NCBI GenBank assembly: GCA_964632845.1
Contig: CAZWDU010000003.1
Coordinates: 132,639-196,638, forward strand
Source of the DNA: JAOZHU01 sp964632845
GTDB taxonomy: Archaea > Thermoproteota > Bathyarchaeia > Bathyarchaeales > Bathycorpusculaceae
DNA length: 64,000 nt
Direction: 5' to 3'
The translations under genes were made by a program, and so were the position numbers. The notes under the pieces were generated by a model. That model did not search any database. It worked only from the letters and a program-made list of their open reading frames with translations, and was not told the DNA's origin. Positions 55,913 to 63,998 of this stretch are shown here, piece by piece. Numbering within the stretch: the stretch's first letter is position 1; each line of letters begins with the position of its first letter.

Positions 55913-56527
55913 TTACAATTTTACGGTTCTGTCAGCCATCTGTTTGATGGTTGAAATAGTTCTTATGTCAATTCCTTCTTGCACTGCAAAAAGGACGCTA
56001 TCAATTTTCAAGACCCTCAATCTTCCAACAAGAAAATGGATGACCCCTAGAAGGACGTCGGGAGTGTTGAAAACTAGTAAGGTTACTAGGGAGTCTAGGA
56101 GAAACCATTTCGGCTCGCCGTTACCTTTTATGCCAATTATTGCCCTTTCAATAGCTAACTGCAGAGCTGAAAGCTCCGCAGCTGAGGAAACATAGATGAC
56201 GCCTTTCATTTCAGGGGCGCCAACGTTTTTAGAGAGCAAATCCACTACTATGACCTTGCCTCTTTTTATGTCGTCCTCCAGATTGTATCCATGATCTTGG
56301 AGTTTCTCAATCAGATTAGCAACAGGCCTATTTGAAGAAACAAGTACGCCGTGACTGCCAGTTTCCTGTTTGTGTTTCAGAAATCCCGCAATTAACTCAA
56401 TTTGATCCTTTTCAGGTGCAAACTCCCAAACTGCGACAGATGCAGACTGCTCAACAGTAGGTTTTTCGCGTTCCAATTTCATGGGAAAGACGTCACTTTG
56501 CAGATATCTTGAATGTGTGCTGACCAC
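55913..56527 (-). CDS. degenerate KaiC/RecA-fold protein
   Basis: The 204-residue protein has RecA-like strands, for example HGVLVSSNRPVANLIEKL, KVIVVDLLSK and KWFLLDSLVTLLVFN, which match the Walker B area of KaiC-like ATPases. No GxxxxGK(T/S) loop is present, so nucleotide binding is doubtful. It overlaps the V4R-like gene by 35 bases and is last in the operon. It may be a regulatory subunit. Confidence 0.6.
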   Translation of the reverse strand: MVSTHSRYLQSDVFPMKLEREKPTVEQSASVAVWEFAPEKDQIELIAGFLKHKQETGSHGVLVSSNRPVANLIEKLQDHGYNLEDDIKRGKVIVVDLLSKNVGAPEMKGVIYVSSAAELSALQLAIERAIIGIKGNGEPKWFLLDSLVTLLVFNTPDVLLGVIHFLVGRLRVLKIDSVLFAVQEGIDIRTISTIKQMADRTVKL

Positions 56528-57011
56528 CTGTGTCTACATGCTCCGTACAGCTTGCTTTTCTCTCAAGGACTTTCGAAAGAATACCGACCCAGTAGCCGTC
56601 CCAATAATAACGTAAAAGAGACTTTTCTTCTGGCTCAAGTATAGCACTGGCGGGATCATTCTCAAACACTATCGTTAAGGTTCCACGCTTCTCCTCGTAC
56701 TCTTGAATCACAGCAACCCCCCAACCAGTAACTCGGAGCCTGTGAATTATATTTTCCAGTATCGCGCGTTTAGCCAAAGCGATTCCCTTTGACCTCAGGA
56801 CCTCCATCTCCGTAAGAACGTCATGATGGCCCTTTGCCTCACCCATCAAATACGCTATCGTAAATCCGCCACTGCCAAATGCCTTCAATGCCTCTAGCAT
56901 CTTAGTGAACGCCTCAGGCATCATCAGTAGGACACGCTGAGACCCCTCTTCGAAACGTGCCAGTGCTTGGCCCTTCTCAACGTCTAATAGCACACTATTT
57001 TCAATGGGCAT
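56493..57011 (-). CDS. V4R-like domain protein
   Basis: The 172-residue protein has the V4R pattern: VTGWGVAVIQEYE, LTIVFENDPAS, then YYWDGYWVGILSKVLERKASCTEH and a final GGQHTFKISA. V4R domains bind hydrocarbons or other small ligands, and occur in sensors and regulators. It sits between a KaiC-like ATPase and a degenerate KaiC-like protein, so it could supply a sensor input. That role is inferred. Confidence 0.6.
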   Translation of the reverse strand: MPIENSVLLDVEKGQALARFEEGSQRVLLMMPEAFTKMLEALKAFGSGGFTIAYLMGEAKGHHDVLTEMEVLRSKGIALAKRAILENIIHRLRVTGWGVAVIQEYEEKRGTLTIVFENDPASAILEPEEKSLLRYYWDGYWVGILSKVLERKASCTEHVDTGGQHTFKISAK

Positions 57012-57030
57012 ATGCCTCGTCTCTCACGCT

Positions 57031-57744
57031 TTATTTTCTCGAGGTAGGCACAGGTGACACATCAATGCCGTCAGATGTTATGAAGAAGTCGTAGCACTTT
57101 AGGTCGTGGTTGGTGCCGCGCATTTTCGGGACAAAAAGTGTTCGTTTGACCGTGAAATGTTCGATTGTGGATTCCAATACTACCAAACCGTCCGACAGAA
57201 ACTCTTCAAAGCCTGAGCCAATATCGCTTTTTCCCCAAGGTACTTCAACAAGCAGAAAAGATGTGCAGCCTGCATTCTCAAGGAACCTGCTGAGCATTCC
57301 AACGAAGGCTCGTGCGTCTGCTTTGCTGTCGATGTAAGTTGTCATCGCTGATAAGCTGTCAATGACAAGACGTTTTATGCCCATGATCTCGATTTCGCTC
57401 ATTATGACCGCTAGGTTTGCCTCAAGTCCTTTCTCGCCCGTAGCTTGGATAAGATCAAGAAAGCGAATTGACTTCTTCTCCATCAGTTCATCGAAGTTCC
57501 ATCCGAACTTTACTGCGTCTCGCTTCAGTTTCTGAACACTTTCGACAAAGGTAACGTACATGCCATTCTCGCCGCATTCCGTAGCACCGTTGTACAGAAA
57601 CTGCAGTCCAAGCGTTGTTTTTCCAGCGCCTGGTTGACCTGCCACAAGGATTGTGTCGCCTTTATGAAGGCCGCCGTCAAGTATCTTGTCTAAGCTGGGG
57701 ATTCCAGTCAAAACTTTTCCTGTTTCTTTCTCAGTCAACACCAT
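57031..57744 (-). CDS. single-domain KaiC-like ATPase
   Basis: The 237-residue protein has Walker A GQPGAGKT (36-43), the Walker B strand (RLVIDSLSAM) and an acidic FVES segment after the first helix. It has the same fold as ArlH of archaella and as KaiC domains. The Glu pair of active KaiC is replaced by VES. It is the second gene of the operon, after a short AbrB-like gene. Its partner cannot be told. Confidence 0.82.
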   Translation of the reverse strand: MVLTEKETGKVLTGIPSLDKILDGGLHKGDTILVAGQPGAGKTTLGLQFLYNGATECGENGMYVTFVESVQKLKRDAVKFGWNFDELMEKKSIRFLDLIQATGEKGLEANLAVIMSEIEIMGIKRLVIDSLSAMTTYIDSKADARAFVGMLSRFLENAGCTSFLLVEVPWGKSDIGSGFEEFLSDGLVVLESTIEHFTVKRTLFVPKMRGTNHDLKCYDFFITSDGIDVSPVPTSRK

Positions 57745-57755
57745 TGTTTCGCCTC

Positions 57756-57971
57756 CTATAATACCTGTTGGGGTGCTGCCTCAACTTTATTGTACACTAA
57801 GACTGTTTCTTCGCTGCTTCGGAGAGTTAACATAAATTTCGTTTTTTCGTTCACACCGATTATCTTAGCAACTTCCATGGGAACCAGTAGATACAAGCTC
57901 TTTCGAAGACGAATAGGTTTCAGTTCAACTCCAGCCAAATGTATAACCTCTTTGATGTATTTTGTGTTCAA
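57756..57971 (-). CDS. small AbrB/SpoVT-like protein
   Basis: The 71-residue protein reads like one swapped-hairpin unit of an AbrB-type DNA-binding protein (LRKSLYLLVPMEVAKIIGVNEKTKFMLTL). The likely start is TTG 57971, only 9 bases after the conserved element, so the transcript may be leaderless or the start may be further in. It is the first gene of this operon and could be its own regulator. Confidence 0.55.
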   Translation of the reverse strand: MNTKYIKEVIHLAGVELKPIRLRKSLYLLVPMEVAKIIGVNEKTKFMLTLRSSEETVLVYNKVEAAPQQVL

Positions 57972-57980
57972 GATTAAGCC

Positions 57981-58031
57981 GCGGCATTATCTAAGGCTGC
58001 TGTAACCGCAAAAAACCGCAATGGGTGACAA
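57981..58031 (-). promoter_or_regulatory. bipartite regulatory element, copy 5 (AbrB/KaiC-like operon)
   Basis: On the minus strand GTCACC, 17 bases, GTTACA, CCTTAGAT and GCC, with GCGG/CCGC ends. It lies 9 bases before the likely start of the AbrB-like gene, much nearer than the other copies. Confidence 0.7.
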
Positions 58032-58150
58032 CAGCAATCAGAGGAAGCGGGAAAGTTCTACCACTCGGAGAAAACGCGGCGTTTGTTTACTTTGCAGTAA
58101 ACTTTTCAGCGACACTATAGTATTCTCTTCAATGAGTAACGTTCGCTTAT

Positions 58151-59011
58151 TCAGCAGGGCACTAACAATTTTGTGCGGTTCACCGCGGCTGCTTCAACAT
58201 GTCTATTTGAAAAAATGGCGCGTACCGGCATAGGGAGCAATGTAGAAACTAAAGCACAAATGTCTAAATTCCGAGAAAACACTGCGACGCAAACGCCAGA
58301 ATTCACATCGCAATTACTGACGGCGTTAATTGACAAAAGAAATTGACAGTCGTCAATGCACATGAAAAAGGTTGGTGCATAAACATCAAGGCGTTCGATT
58401 TTGTACACGTATGTAAGTTCTCGCACGAAGCTAGATTTATACGCGTCAAGAGGTGCTCCTACACGCACCTCCACGTTGTTCGCAACCAATCTGTCGAGCA
58501 GTTTTTCATAGGTCTTATGAAACAAAATAAACTTCTTCTCATTGGTTACGATATGGACACTTCTCTTAGCTTGAGAAAGCAGCACCCTTATCTTGTCATG
58601 CACCTCCGCGGCACGCCTGATAACCCACACTTCGCCGCTTTGAGGTTCAGCGTTCAGCCGCTTTTTCTGATAGGTGGCCTCAAGGGAAGACAGAGTTTTA
58701 ATTGTCGCCTCAATTGAAACCATTTCCTCAGAAACCTGCTTTTGCAGGGTGACCAAATGGCTTTGGAATGCTTCAGCGGGTGCGGTGGGAGCGAATTTCG
58801 CAGGTGGTCCTGGCAGTTCAAACACTAAACCTCTTTCCATCAACTTTTTTAGTGTCGAGTAAACCTTCGTTCTGGGTACACCACTCTTTATGCCAAGTTT
58901 TCTACCTTCGGAAACACCTTCTGCGACCAAGGCGACGTAAACCCGTGTTTCATACTCGGACAAACCGAGGTTACGTGAAAGCTTTTGATTGTCAATTATT
59001 GAATGATCCAT
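58151..59011 (-). CDS. TrmB-family transcriptional regulator
   Basis: The 286-residue protein has the TrmB winged helix at the N-terminus (LGLSEYETRVYVALVAEGVSEGRKLG, VPRTKVYSTLKKLMERGLVFE) and a C-terminal PLD-like domain (about 130-280). In archaea TrmB proteins sense sugars and regulate transport genes. Here it lies upstream of the island's regulatory genes and may control them. The ligand is unknown. Confidence 0.82.
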   Translation of the reverse strand: MDHSIIDNQKLSRNLGLSEYETRVYVALVAEGVSEGRKLGIKSGVPRTKVYSTLKKLMERGLVFELPGPPAKFAPTAPAEAFQSHLVTLQKQVSEEMVSIEATIKTLSSLEATYQKKRLNAEPQSGEVWVIRRAAEVHDKIRVLLSQAKRSVHIVTNEKKFILFHKTYEKLLDRLVANNVEVRVGAPLDAYKSSFVRELTYVYKIERLDVYAPTFFMCIDDCQFLLSINAVSNCDVNSGVCVAVFSRNLDICALVSTLLPMPVRAIFSNRHVEAAAVNRTKLLVPC

Positions 59012-59445
59012 TAAACTCCCTTCAAGGCATATCTATATAGAGAGTGTATACACGTAGTACATATTATAATAATTATGAACCCACAATTCAAATTCTGGAT
59101 AGTAGTCAAACTCGGAATCAGACAAACCGCATATTTGTCCCAAAACACTCTTTCTTCACACTCAGCCACCCGCCAAAATTGACGCTTAGCAGCCAACAGC
59201 AGCATATACAAAACGTCTGTTACTGTGCAGGCGGAGTAGTGGTCACAAAAGCCTTAGGTACGGCTGAGACCTTATCGTGTAATAGGAATCCCCGGAAAGG
59301 TCAAGTGAATTCCGCTCCAAAACGAGAAGAAACTCATGAGAAAATCAATGAGACATAACAGTGTATGCTTGCCTGAACGAGATGCCTCTGGAAGAGAAGC
59401 TTCCAGCCTAGAAAACACTAACACTTAACAAGACTCTAGAGCAGA
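59012..59445 (+). other. 434-base intergenic region
   Basis: Between the TrmB gene and the short plus-strand frame. It includes a weak sixth element copy (59219-59267). Open frames here are short and uncoding-like. I see no RNA gene. Confidence 0.4.
59219..59267 (+). promoter_or_regulatory. degenerate sixth copy of the bipartite element
   Basis: On the plus strand GTTACT, 17 bases, GTCACA, GCCTTAGG and GGC. It keeps the order and spacing of the other five with about two thirds base identity in the 29-base block. The nearest plus-strand genes begin at 59446 and 59666. Confidence 0.4.
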
Positions 59446-59688
59446 GTGTTGGATAGAGAGATAGATCAAAGTCAAAAAAGAGGAATGCTCATGGGAGTAA
59501 TATGCAACAGCTTCAAGAATTCTGGAGACGGTTCCCTGCGTCGACATCTTCTTAATGATGCTGGACAATACAACTGCATAGACACAGCAGACCTTGCCAA
59601 TTTTGTCAGGAGATACAGAGAGGACTTACGGATAATTGAAGCGCAGATTCTCTTGACAGGACCAATTGCAGGTGGAAAACGTGCATAA
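59446..59688 (+). CDS. possible 80-residue protein
   Basis: The frame from GTG 59446 has a plausible mix of residues (DTADLANFVRRYREDLRIIEAQ), but no known motif. It overlaps the next, frameshifted gene by 23 bases. No clear ribosome-binding site is seen. It may be chance. Confidence 0.3.
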   Translation: MLDREIDQSQKRGMLMGVICNSFKNSGDGSLRRHLLNDAGQYNCIDTADLANFVRRYREDLRIIEAQILLTGPIAGGKRA

Positions 59689-60066
59689 TAATCTACAGCG
59701 TAAACGAAAAACAGCAGTGACAGGGGATAAAGCAGCGGTTGATTTTGAAGGGTCTTTTTGCAACATAGTACTGGAAGCCATCGATGAAGGACTCGCTTCT
59801 TTAGGCGAATCTTCGAAAAAAAAATTTACTTTCATCTGGAAAAGACATTTGGGATAAGAAAGCGGCAGATTCCGCTTAGAATTAACGATTTTTCAGATGC
59901 GCTTGAACGAATCTTCGGTTCAAGCGCTAAGCATTTGGAGATTTTGTTAATTAAACGCCTCCACACCAAGGTTCAAACTAGATATAAAGGGGATGCCTCC
60001 AAATGGGTCGCCTCAGAATTGACATTTGAAGAATACGTCCGCATAGTGAAACAGAGCTTCAAATAA
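59666..60066 (+). pseudogene. frameshifted hypothetical protein gene with an A9 run
   Basis: The frame from ATG 59666 reads NIVLEAIDEGLASLGESS and then enters a run of nine A (59816-59824). After it the coding sense continues one frame over (IYFHLEKTFGIRKRQ, LRINDFSDALERIFG) to TAA 60066. Ten A would give one 133-residue protein. So this is a one-base deletion, a sequencing error, or a slippage site of the -1 type. It resembles a family of small archaeal proteins I cannot name. Confidence 0.65.
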
Positions 60067-60405
60067 GTAAACAACGAACCAGCGCGCTGGCTTGTCCCTT
60101 AATTGGTTGATGCTTATTTTTTGGTTGAGGTCTCGCATTCTTTGAGTTACGTCCAAGCTTGGGAAGTGAATCCAACGCGCTCCATTCTGTTACAGTTAAC
60201 TTCGCAATGATTAATTTTCGTTTATACTGAGTGTCTCAAGAAAACGCGGTAAATTATCAAAAGTATGACTGAAAGTAATGGTTCCGAACCCATTTGGGGC
60301 TGGGTCCCGTCGGGTCCGCCAGAAACTCAGGCATCAAGCCGTGATAACGCCGTTTCTTTAAATAATATGTTTGCATGTAACCTCTGTAATGGGGAGGATT
60401 ATGTT
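60067..60405 (+). other. 339-base intergenic region
   Basis: This region contains a 12-base palindrome CCAGCGCGCTGG at 60079-60090 and the 17-base tRNA-like sequence at 60305-60321. An open frame from 60265 leads into the DUF362 gene, but its first part lies over the tRNA-like stretch. I see no other gene. Confidence 0.4.
60305..60321 (+). repeat. tRNA-Lys 3'-end copy (candidate attachment site)
   Basis: These 17 bases (TCCCGTCGGGTCCGCCA) match 34464-34480, the end of tRNA-Lys plus CCA, at 16 of 17 positions, in the same orientation. No tRNA can be folded here. This is expected for the far border of an element that integrated in the tRNA. Confidence 0.5.
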
Positions 60406-61431
60406 TTGACCGTTCATTTTGTTGAATGGAATACCACGCATAACCTGATGAAGGAAGCTAACCGCCTCTATGACGCGGCAGGTACCTTCGACTGCGTAGC
60501 AAAAGGCGATTTGGTGGCTGTGAAGCTGCATGTGGGCGAGTTGGGCAATCCGTATTACGTGCAGCCGTTTTTCGTGCACGACATAGTACGCAGAATCAAG
60601 GATGCAGGAGGCAAACCGTTCCTCACAGACGCCAACACTTACTACCACGCACAGCGCAACAACGGCTACGACCACATGATAACCGCGTTGACGAACGGGT
60701 TTAACAGGGCACCGTTCATCGTGGCAGATGGGCTTAGAAGCGAAAACTACCGAACCGTAAAAACAAAGGGCATACTGAAGGAGATTGAAGTAGCAGGCGT
60801 CATCGCTGAAGCAGACGCCATGGTTGTCGTTTCGCATGATAAGGGGCATGAGCTCAGCGGTTTCGGCGGCGCCATAAAAAACTTGGGCATGGGCTGCACC
60901 TCGCGAGCAGGCAAACTGCGTCAGCACAGAACCGTAGGCTTGGAAATAGACGAATCCAAGTGCATCGGCTGCGGCAAATGTAAACAAACTTGCGAGTTGA
61001 GCTTGCCTGAAATCATCGGCAAAAAAGCTAGGAACGTTTCGCCGCTGTGCATGCGTTGCCCAATGTGTTCGCAGGCTTGTCCCACAGGCGCCATAAAATT
61101 AACGCGTAAAAAAGACCTCTGCAAAGCACTTGCTTCAGCAGCGCACGGCGTGCTCTCCACCTTCAAGAAAGGCAAGGTGTCGTACGTGAGCTTCGCCAAG
61201 GACATTACACAGTACTGTGACTGCGTTACGGGTCCAGGCGAAATCGTGATGGATGATGTGGGCATTCTTGCGGCTGACTCGCCAGTGTCTGTTGACGCCG
61301 CGTTCCTCAACATGGTAGACTATAAAGTGTTCAACGACGCGTACGAAACTGATTGCATGTTACAGGTTCAGGAAGCTATAGCCATTGGCATCGAGGGCGA
61401 AGTGAAACCTAAAATAACCCGAATAAGCTGA
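60406..61431 (+). CDS. DUF362 protein with two [4Fe-4S] clusters
   Basis: The protein of about 341 residues has a DUF362 domain (VKLHVGELGNPYYVQP, DANTYYH, KNLGMGCTSRAGK) and then a ferredoxin-like part with CIGCGKCKQTC and CMRCPMCSQACPTGAI. It is likely to be an iron-sulfur electron carrier or a maturase. I chose TTG 60406, which follows GGGGAGG by 8 bases. The frame is open back to 60265 but that part crosses the tRNA-like sequence. Confidence 0.82.
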   Translation: MTVHFVEWNTTHNLMKEANRLYDAAGTFDCVAKGDLVAVKLHVGELGNPYYVQPFFVHDIVRRIKDAGGKPFLTDANTYYHAQRNNGYDHMITALTNGFNRAPFIVADGLRSENYRTVKTKGILKEIEVAGVIAEADAMVVVSHDKGHELSGFGGAIKNLGMGCTSRAGKLRQHRTVGLEIDESKCIGCGKCKQTCELSLPEIIGKKARNVSPLCMRCPMCSQACPTGAIKLTRKKDLCKALASAAHGVLSTFKKGKVSYVSFAKDITQYCDCVTGPGEIVMDDVGILAADSPVSVDAAFLNMVDYKVFNDAYETDCMLQVQEAIAIGIEGEVKPKITRIS

Positions 61432-61903
61432 GCCCGCAAAAATATAGTGCTGTAAAAGAAAGTTGTGATGGAAGCCTTCTCCTTTTCCTCCACCTTTCGC
61501 CTGAAATAGGCTTATGCTGAAGGTTAATAAAACGTTTATGTCGCCAACGTTATATGTCATTTTTGGCAATATTCTTTCGCTTAAACGCTCGTTTCAAACG
61601 GCAACAAGGGCTTGCAGCTGTGCCTTGGGCGTTACGGGTTTCGCCAAATGTTATAAGGACATTGGTTCCAGCAGTAAGGGCTACCCTTATAAATGCAGTT
61701 TTTACATTCGATTCGGTCAAAAAGGCGACGCCTACTCAAAAAAATCCACACTTACTACTAAGTAGTGTGCAGCCGTTTTAAGTTTGTGGTTAACAAGCTA
61801 CACTTGTGGCTGATACACGAGTTTGCATGCCCAAATGAGCGGGGCGGCAACTAAAGGTTTAAAAATGTGACCATGCACACTACGGCGAAACTAGTGAAGG
61901 CAC
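61432..61903 (+). other. 472-base intergenic region with ambiguous short frames
   Basis: Two overlapping plus-strand frames exist (61514-61765, 83 codons, and 61554-61781, 75 codons). Neither has a family motif, and they overlap in different phases. It may hold a decayed small gene. A GGTTTAAAAATG word near 61856 can be the promoter of the next gene. Confidence 0.35.
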
Positions 61904-62017
61904 ATGTTTGACTATATGACGCTGGTCGTGGTCGGCTTAGGCGCAGTCGCGTTAGCGGTATCATTCGTTGAATACGCTTTCGCGAGCAAAAAAAAGCTGA
62001 AAGCTGAAACACACTAA
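61904..62017 (+). CDS. 37-residue single-span membrane protein
   Basis: The frame from ATG 61904 to TAA 62017 has 37 residues: a short start, one hydrophobic helix (TLVVVGLGAVALAVSFVEYAF) and a basic tail (SKKKLKAE). The pattern is of a membrane microprotein. A TTTAAAAA word lies about 45 bases upstream, so the mRNA may have a short leader. I do not know a function. Confidence 0.55.
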   Translation: MFDYMTLVVVGLGAVALAVSFVEYAFASKKKLKAETH

Positions 62018-62229
62018 ACTGAAAACACAGCATAAAGCCAGTACAGTTCACTGCCAAAAAGTAGCAGAAGGAATCGTAATCAGAGAATAGCAGCGTTACA
62101 CTTTTTACTTTTGTTACTACCTGTTGAGGTTGCTTAAGGCAATTCTGAAGAAACCACGTGTGCGCACCTAAACACGCGGAAAACAATGCTGACGGCGAAA
62201 CCGTTAAACGAAATAAGCTGAAGGCTCTG

Positions 62230-62676
62230 CTAATGGTCATGTTTCCTGAAGTAGAGGAATAAACCTATGATGATAACAGCCACTGAAACTAAGAAAGCTA
62301 GCAAGGTCGTGGTTGAGGTGGGTTCGGCGGTAGGAGGAGGCGACGGGGAAGGAGACGGTGAGGGCGATGGAGACGGCGAAGGAGAAACCGACGCTGACAG
62401 TTCCATACCAGCGAAAACAACAAAAGGAGCCATAAGCGCATAATTACCTTGATTTTTCTCGCTGATAACATAGGGGACATCAAATATGCCTTCATTATCA
62501 CCGTCTACAGTGTTGGCTATAGTAGCGGTTACGGCTGGGTAATCGTCTGGAACAGTTATTGTGCTTGAATCAGCGCTGACAAGTTTAAAAGCCTCTATGC
62601 CTGACGCTGCTAAGCTTAATAGAATCAAAAGGGAGGCAACAGTCTTGCTCACACTCAGCTTGAGCAAAGTAGCCAC
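62230..62676 (-). CDS. secreted protein with Pro/Ser stalk and C-terminal anchor
   Basis: The 148-residue protein has an N-terminal signal (residues 10-35), a short domain, a repeated SPSP stalk (about 98-115) and a final membrane helix (TTLLAFLVSVAVIIIGLFLYF) with a short basic tail. The repeat is coded by GGAGAC/GGCGAT-like DNA. It is probably a cell-surface protein. The function is unknown. Confidence 0.65.
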   Translation of the reverse strand: MATLLKLSVSKTVASLLILLSLAASGIEAFKLVSADSSTITVPDDYPAVTATIANTVDGDNEGIFDVPYVISEKNQGNYALMAPFVVFAGMELSASVSPSPSPSPSPSPSPSPPPTAEPTSTTTLLAFLVSVAVIIIGLFLYFRKHDH

Positions 62677-62690
62677 TGCTCGTTTTTCCC

Positions 62691-63752
62691 TTACGTTTCA
62701 CGTAGCACCTTAGGTATGTATGCGCACGCTGGGTCGCTTTCGAACAGGTCGCCAGTGTAGTATTCGGCGCGTGTTCTGCAGCCGCCGCAGATTTCGCGGT
62801 ACTCGCAAACGCCGCACTTGCCCTTAATGTTGCTTTTATCCCTCAGTTTCAAGTGAAACTCAGAATGCTGAAGCTCAGCCCATGCCGATTTCAAGCTTTT
62901 TTCTTTCACGTTCCCGACGCGGTAGCCTTCGTGGAAGCCGCATGGCCTGTAATCGCCGTTCTCAGTTAAGCCGATGTAGTCTCCGCCGATTGTGCATTTG
63001 CCCAAGAATTGGTTGGTGTACCAGTCCCAAAAGTTCGCCGGGTTTCTCTGTTTCACAATACGCGCGTAAAACGGCGAGTAAACGTTCACTTGGAAGCCTT
63101 TCCGCTCGTACTTCAACTGCAGGTCATAGATTTGGTTGAGTGCCCACTCGTAGTCCTCTGGCGAAGGCGCAAGATCAGGCATGTTGGAGCCTGCTCTGCC
63201 CACGGGCACGATGTTGTGGAAAACCGCCATTTTTGCTCCATGCTCCGATGCCAGCTGAACTATGTGCTCTAAATCTTTGAGGTTGTATTTCGTCATGGTT
63301 GTAACTACGCAGTCCAGCAGCCCGTTCTCTGATAATCGTTCCATGGCGAAGACAGCTTTATCGTAGCTTCCTCTGCCTCGGATTGTGTCATTTGCTTCCC
63401 TGTTGCCGTCTATGCTGACGGCGGTGTGAACCTCATTTCGCGCAAGATCATACAGTTTTTGCTTGTCGAATGCAAACCCGCTGGTTATTAGGCTCACTTC
63501 AAACCCTGTTTCTTTAGCGTATTCTAATATGTCAAATATGTCTGGTCGTACTAGTGGTTCTCCGCCGCTTACGCCGAACCACGGTGCGCCAAAATTGTAG
63601 ACTTCGTCGACAATCTTGTAAGCGCCTTTAGTGTTTACTTCCGTGTCTTTAGCATATTCACGCGTGAAACTGCAGTATAAGCAGTTACCTACGCATTTTC
63701 TGGTGCATCGCCACGTTACCATGTACAATGGCGCTCTAGTTGCAGCTACCAA
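62691..63752 (-). CDS. radical SAM/SPASM-domain protein
   Basis: The 353-residue protein has the radical SAM cluster at C20, C24 and C27 (with an extra C16 in front) and a C-terminal SPASM segment (CGVCEYREICGGCRTRAEYYTGD) for auxiliary clusters. The family includes peptide maturases and heme-d1/heme-related enzymes such as AhbC/AhbD and NirJ. No candidate peptide gene is adjacent. The start at 63752 gives MVAATRAPLYMVTW, typical of the group. Confidence 0.88.
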   Translation of the reverse strand: MVAATRAPLYMVTWRCTRKCVGNCLYCSFTREYAKDTEVNTKGAYKIVDEVYNFGAPWFGVSGGEPLVRPDIFDILEYAKETGFEVSLITSGFAFDKQKLYDLARNEVHTAVSIDGNREANDTIRGRGSYDKAVFAMERLSENGLLDCVVTTMTKYNLKDLEHIVQLASEHGAKMAVFHNIVPVGRAGSNMPDLAPSPEDYEWALNQIYDLQLKYERKGFQVNVYSPFYARIVKQRNPANFWDWYTNQFLGKCTIGGDYIGLTENGDYRPCGFHEGYRVGNVKEKSLKSAWAELQHSEFHLKLRDKSNIKGKCGVCEYREICGGCRTRAEYYTGDLFESDPACAYIPKVLRET

Positions 63753-63980
63753 AGGTTACACCCCACAACGCTTTGCTCTCTCCAAACTATCCCCGCTGCT
63801 ATGGTTGCCCCAGTGAAGCGCACGCAAGAGAAATTAGCCTCACCTGTGTCCCCACTCTGTGCGGAAGCGCAACTTAACCTGAACATTATACACTTCACTC
63901 CTCAACCATTAATTATGGTTAGACTGCTTTCTGAATAAAAGGATTTTTGTAAGGGTTTCTTGACAAAACGGGTTTTTCTT

Positions 63981-63998
63981 AGTCAAGATTTCTTGACT
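63981..63998. other. perfect 8-base inverted repeat at window end
   Basis: AGTCAAGA and TCTTGACT surround TT. The half-site TCTTGAC also occurs at about 63958-63964. The set may be an operator or a hairpin of a gene beyond the window. The area from 63753 on has no gene. Confidence 0.35.

Larger units (their letters stand above)
34403..60321 (+). mobile_element. candidate tRNA-Lys genomic island carrying pilus, chemotaxis and Kai genes
   Basis: The left border is tRNA-Lys, with its 3' end at 34480. At 60305-60321 there is a direct-repeat copy of the last 17 bases of the tRNA plus CCA, with one mismatch. A broken tyrosine recombinase lies just inside the left end. The 25.8 kb between holds an acyltransferase, a TackOD1 gene, pilus, Kai and chemotaxis operons and a TrmB regulator. 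Both borders and the recombinase fit integration into a tRNA gene. Gene decay suggests it is fixed. The whole call is inference. Confidence 0.4.

Noticed and set aside
57031..57744. KaiC-like protein as the archaellum ArlH
   Set aside because: The fold fits, but it is not next to an ArlI/ArlJ pair and no archaellum accessory genes are in the window.
61514..61781. Two overlapping frames of 83 and 75 codons
   Set aside because: They are in different phases, neither has a motif, and composition does not decide between them.
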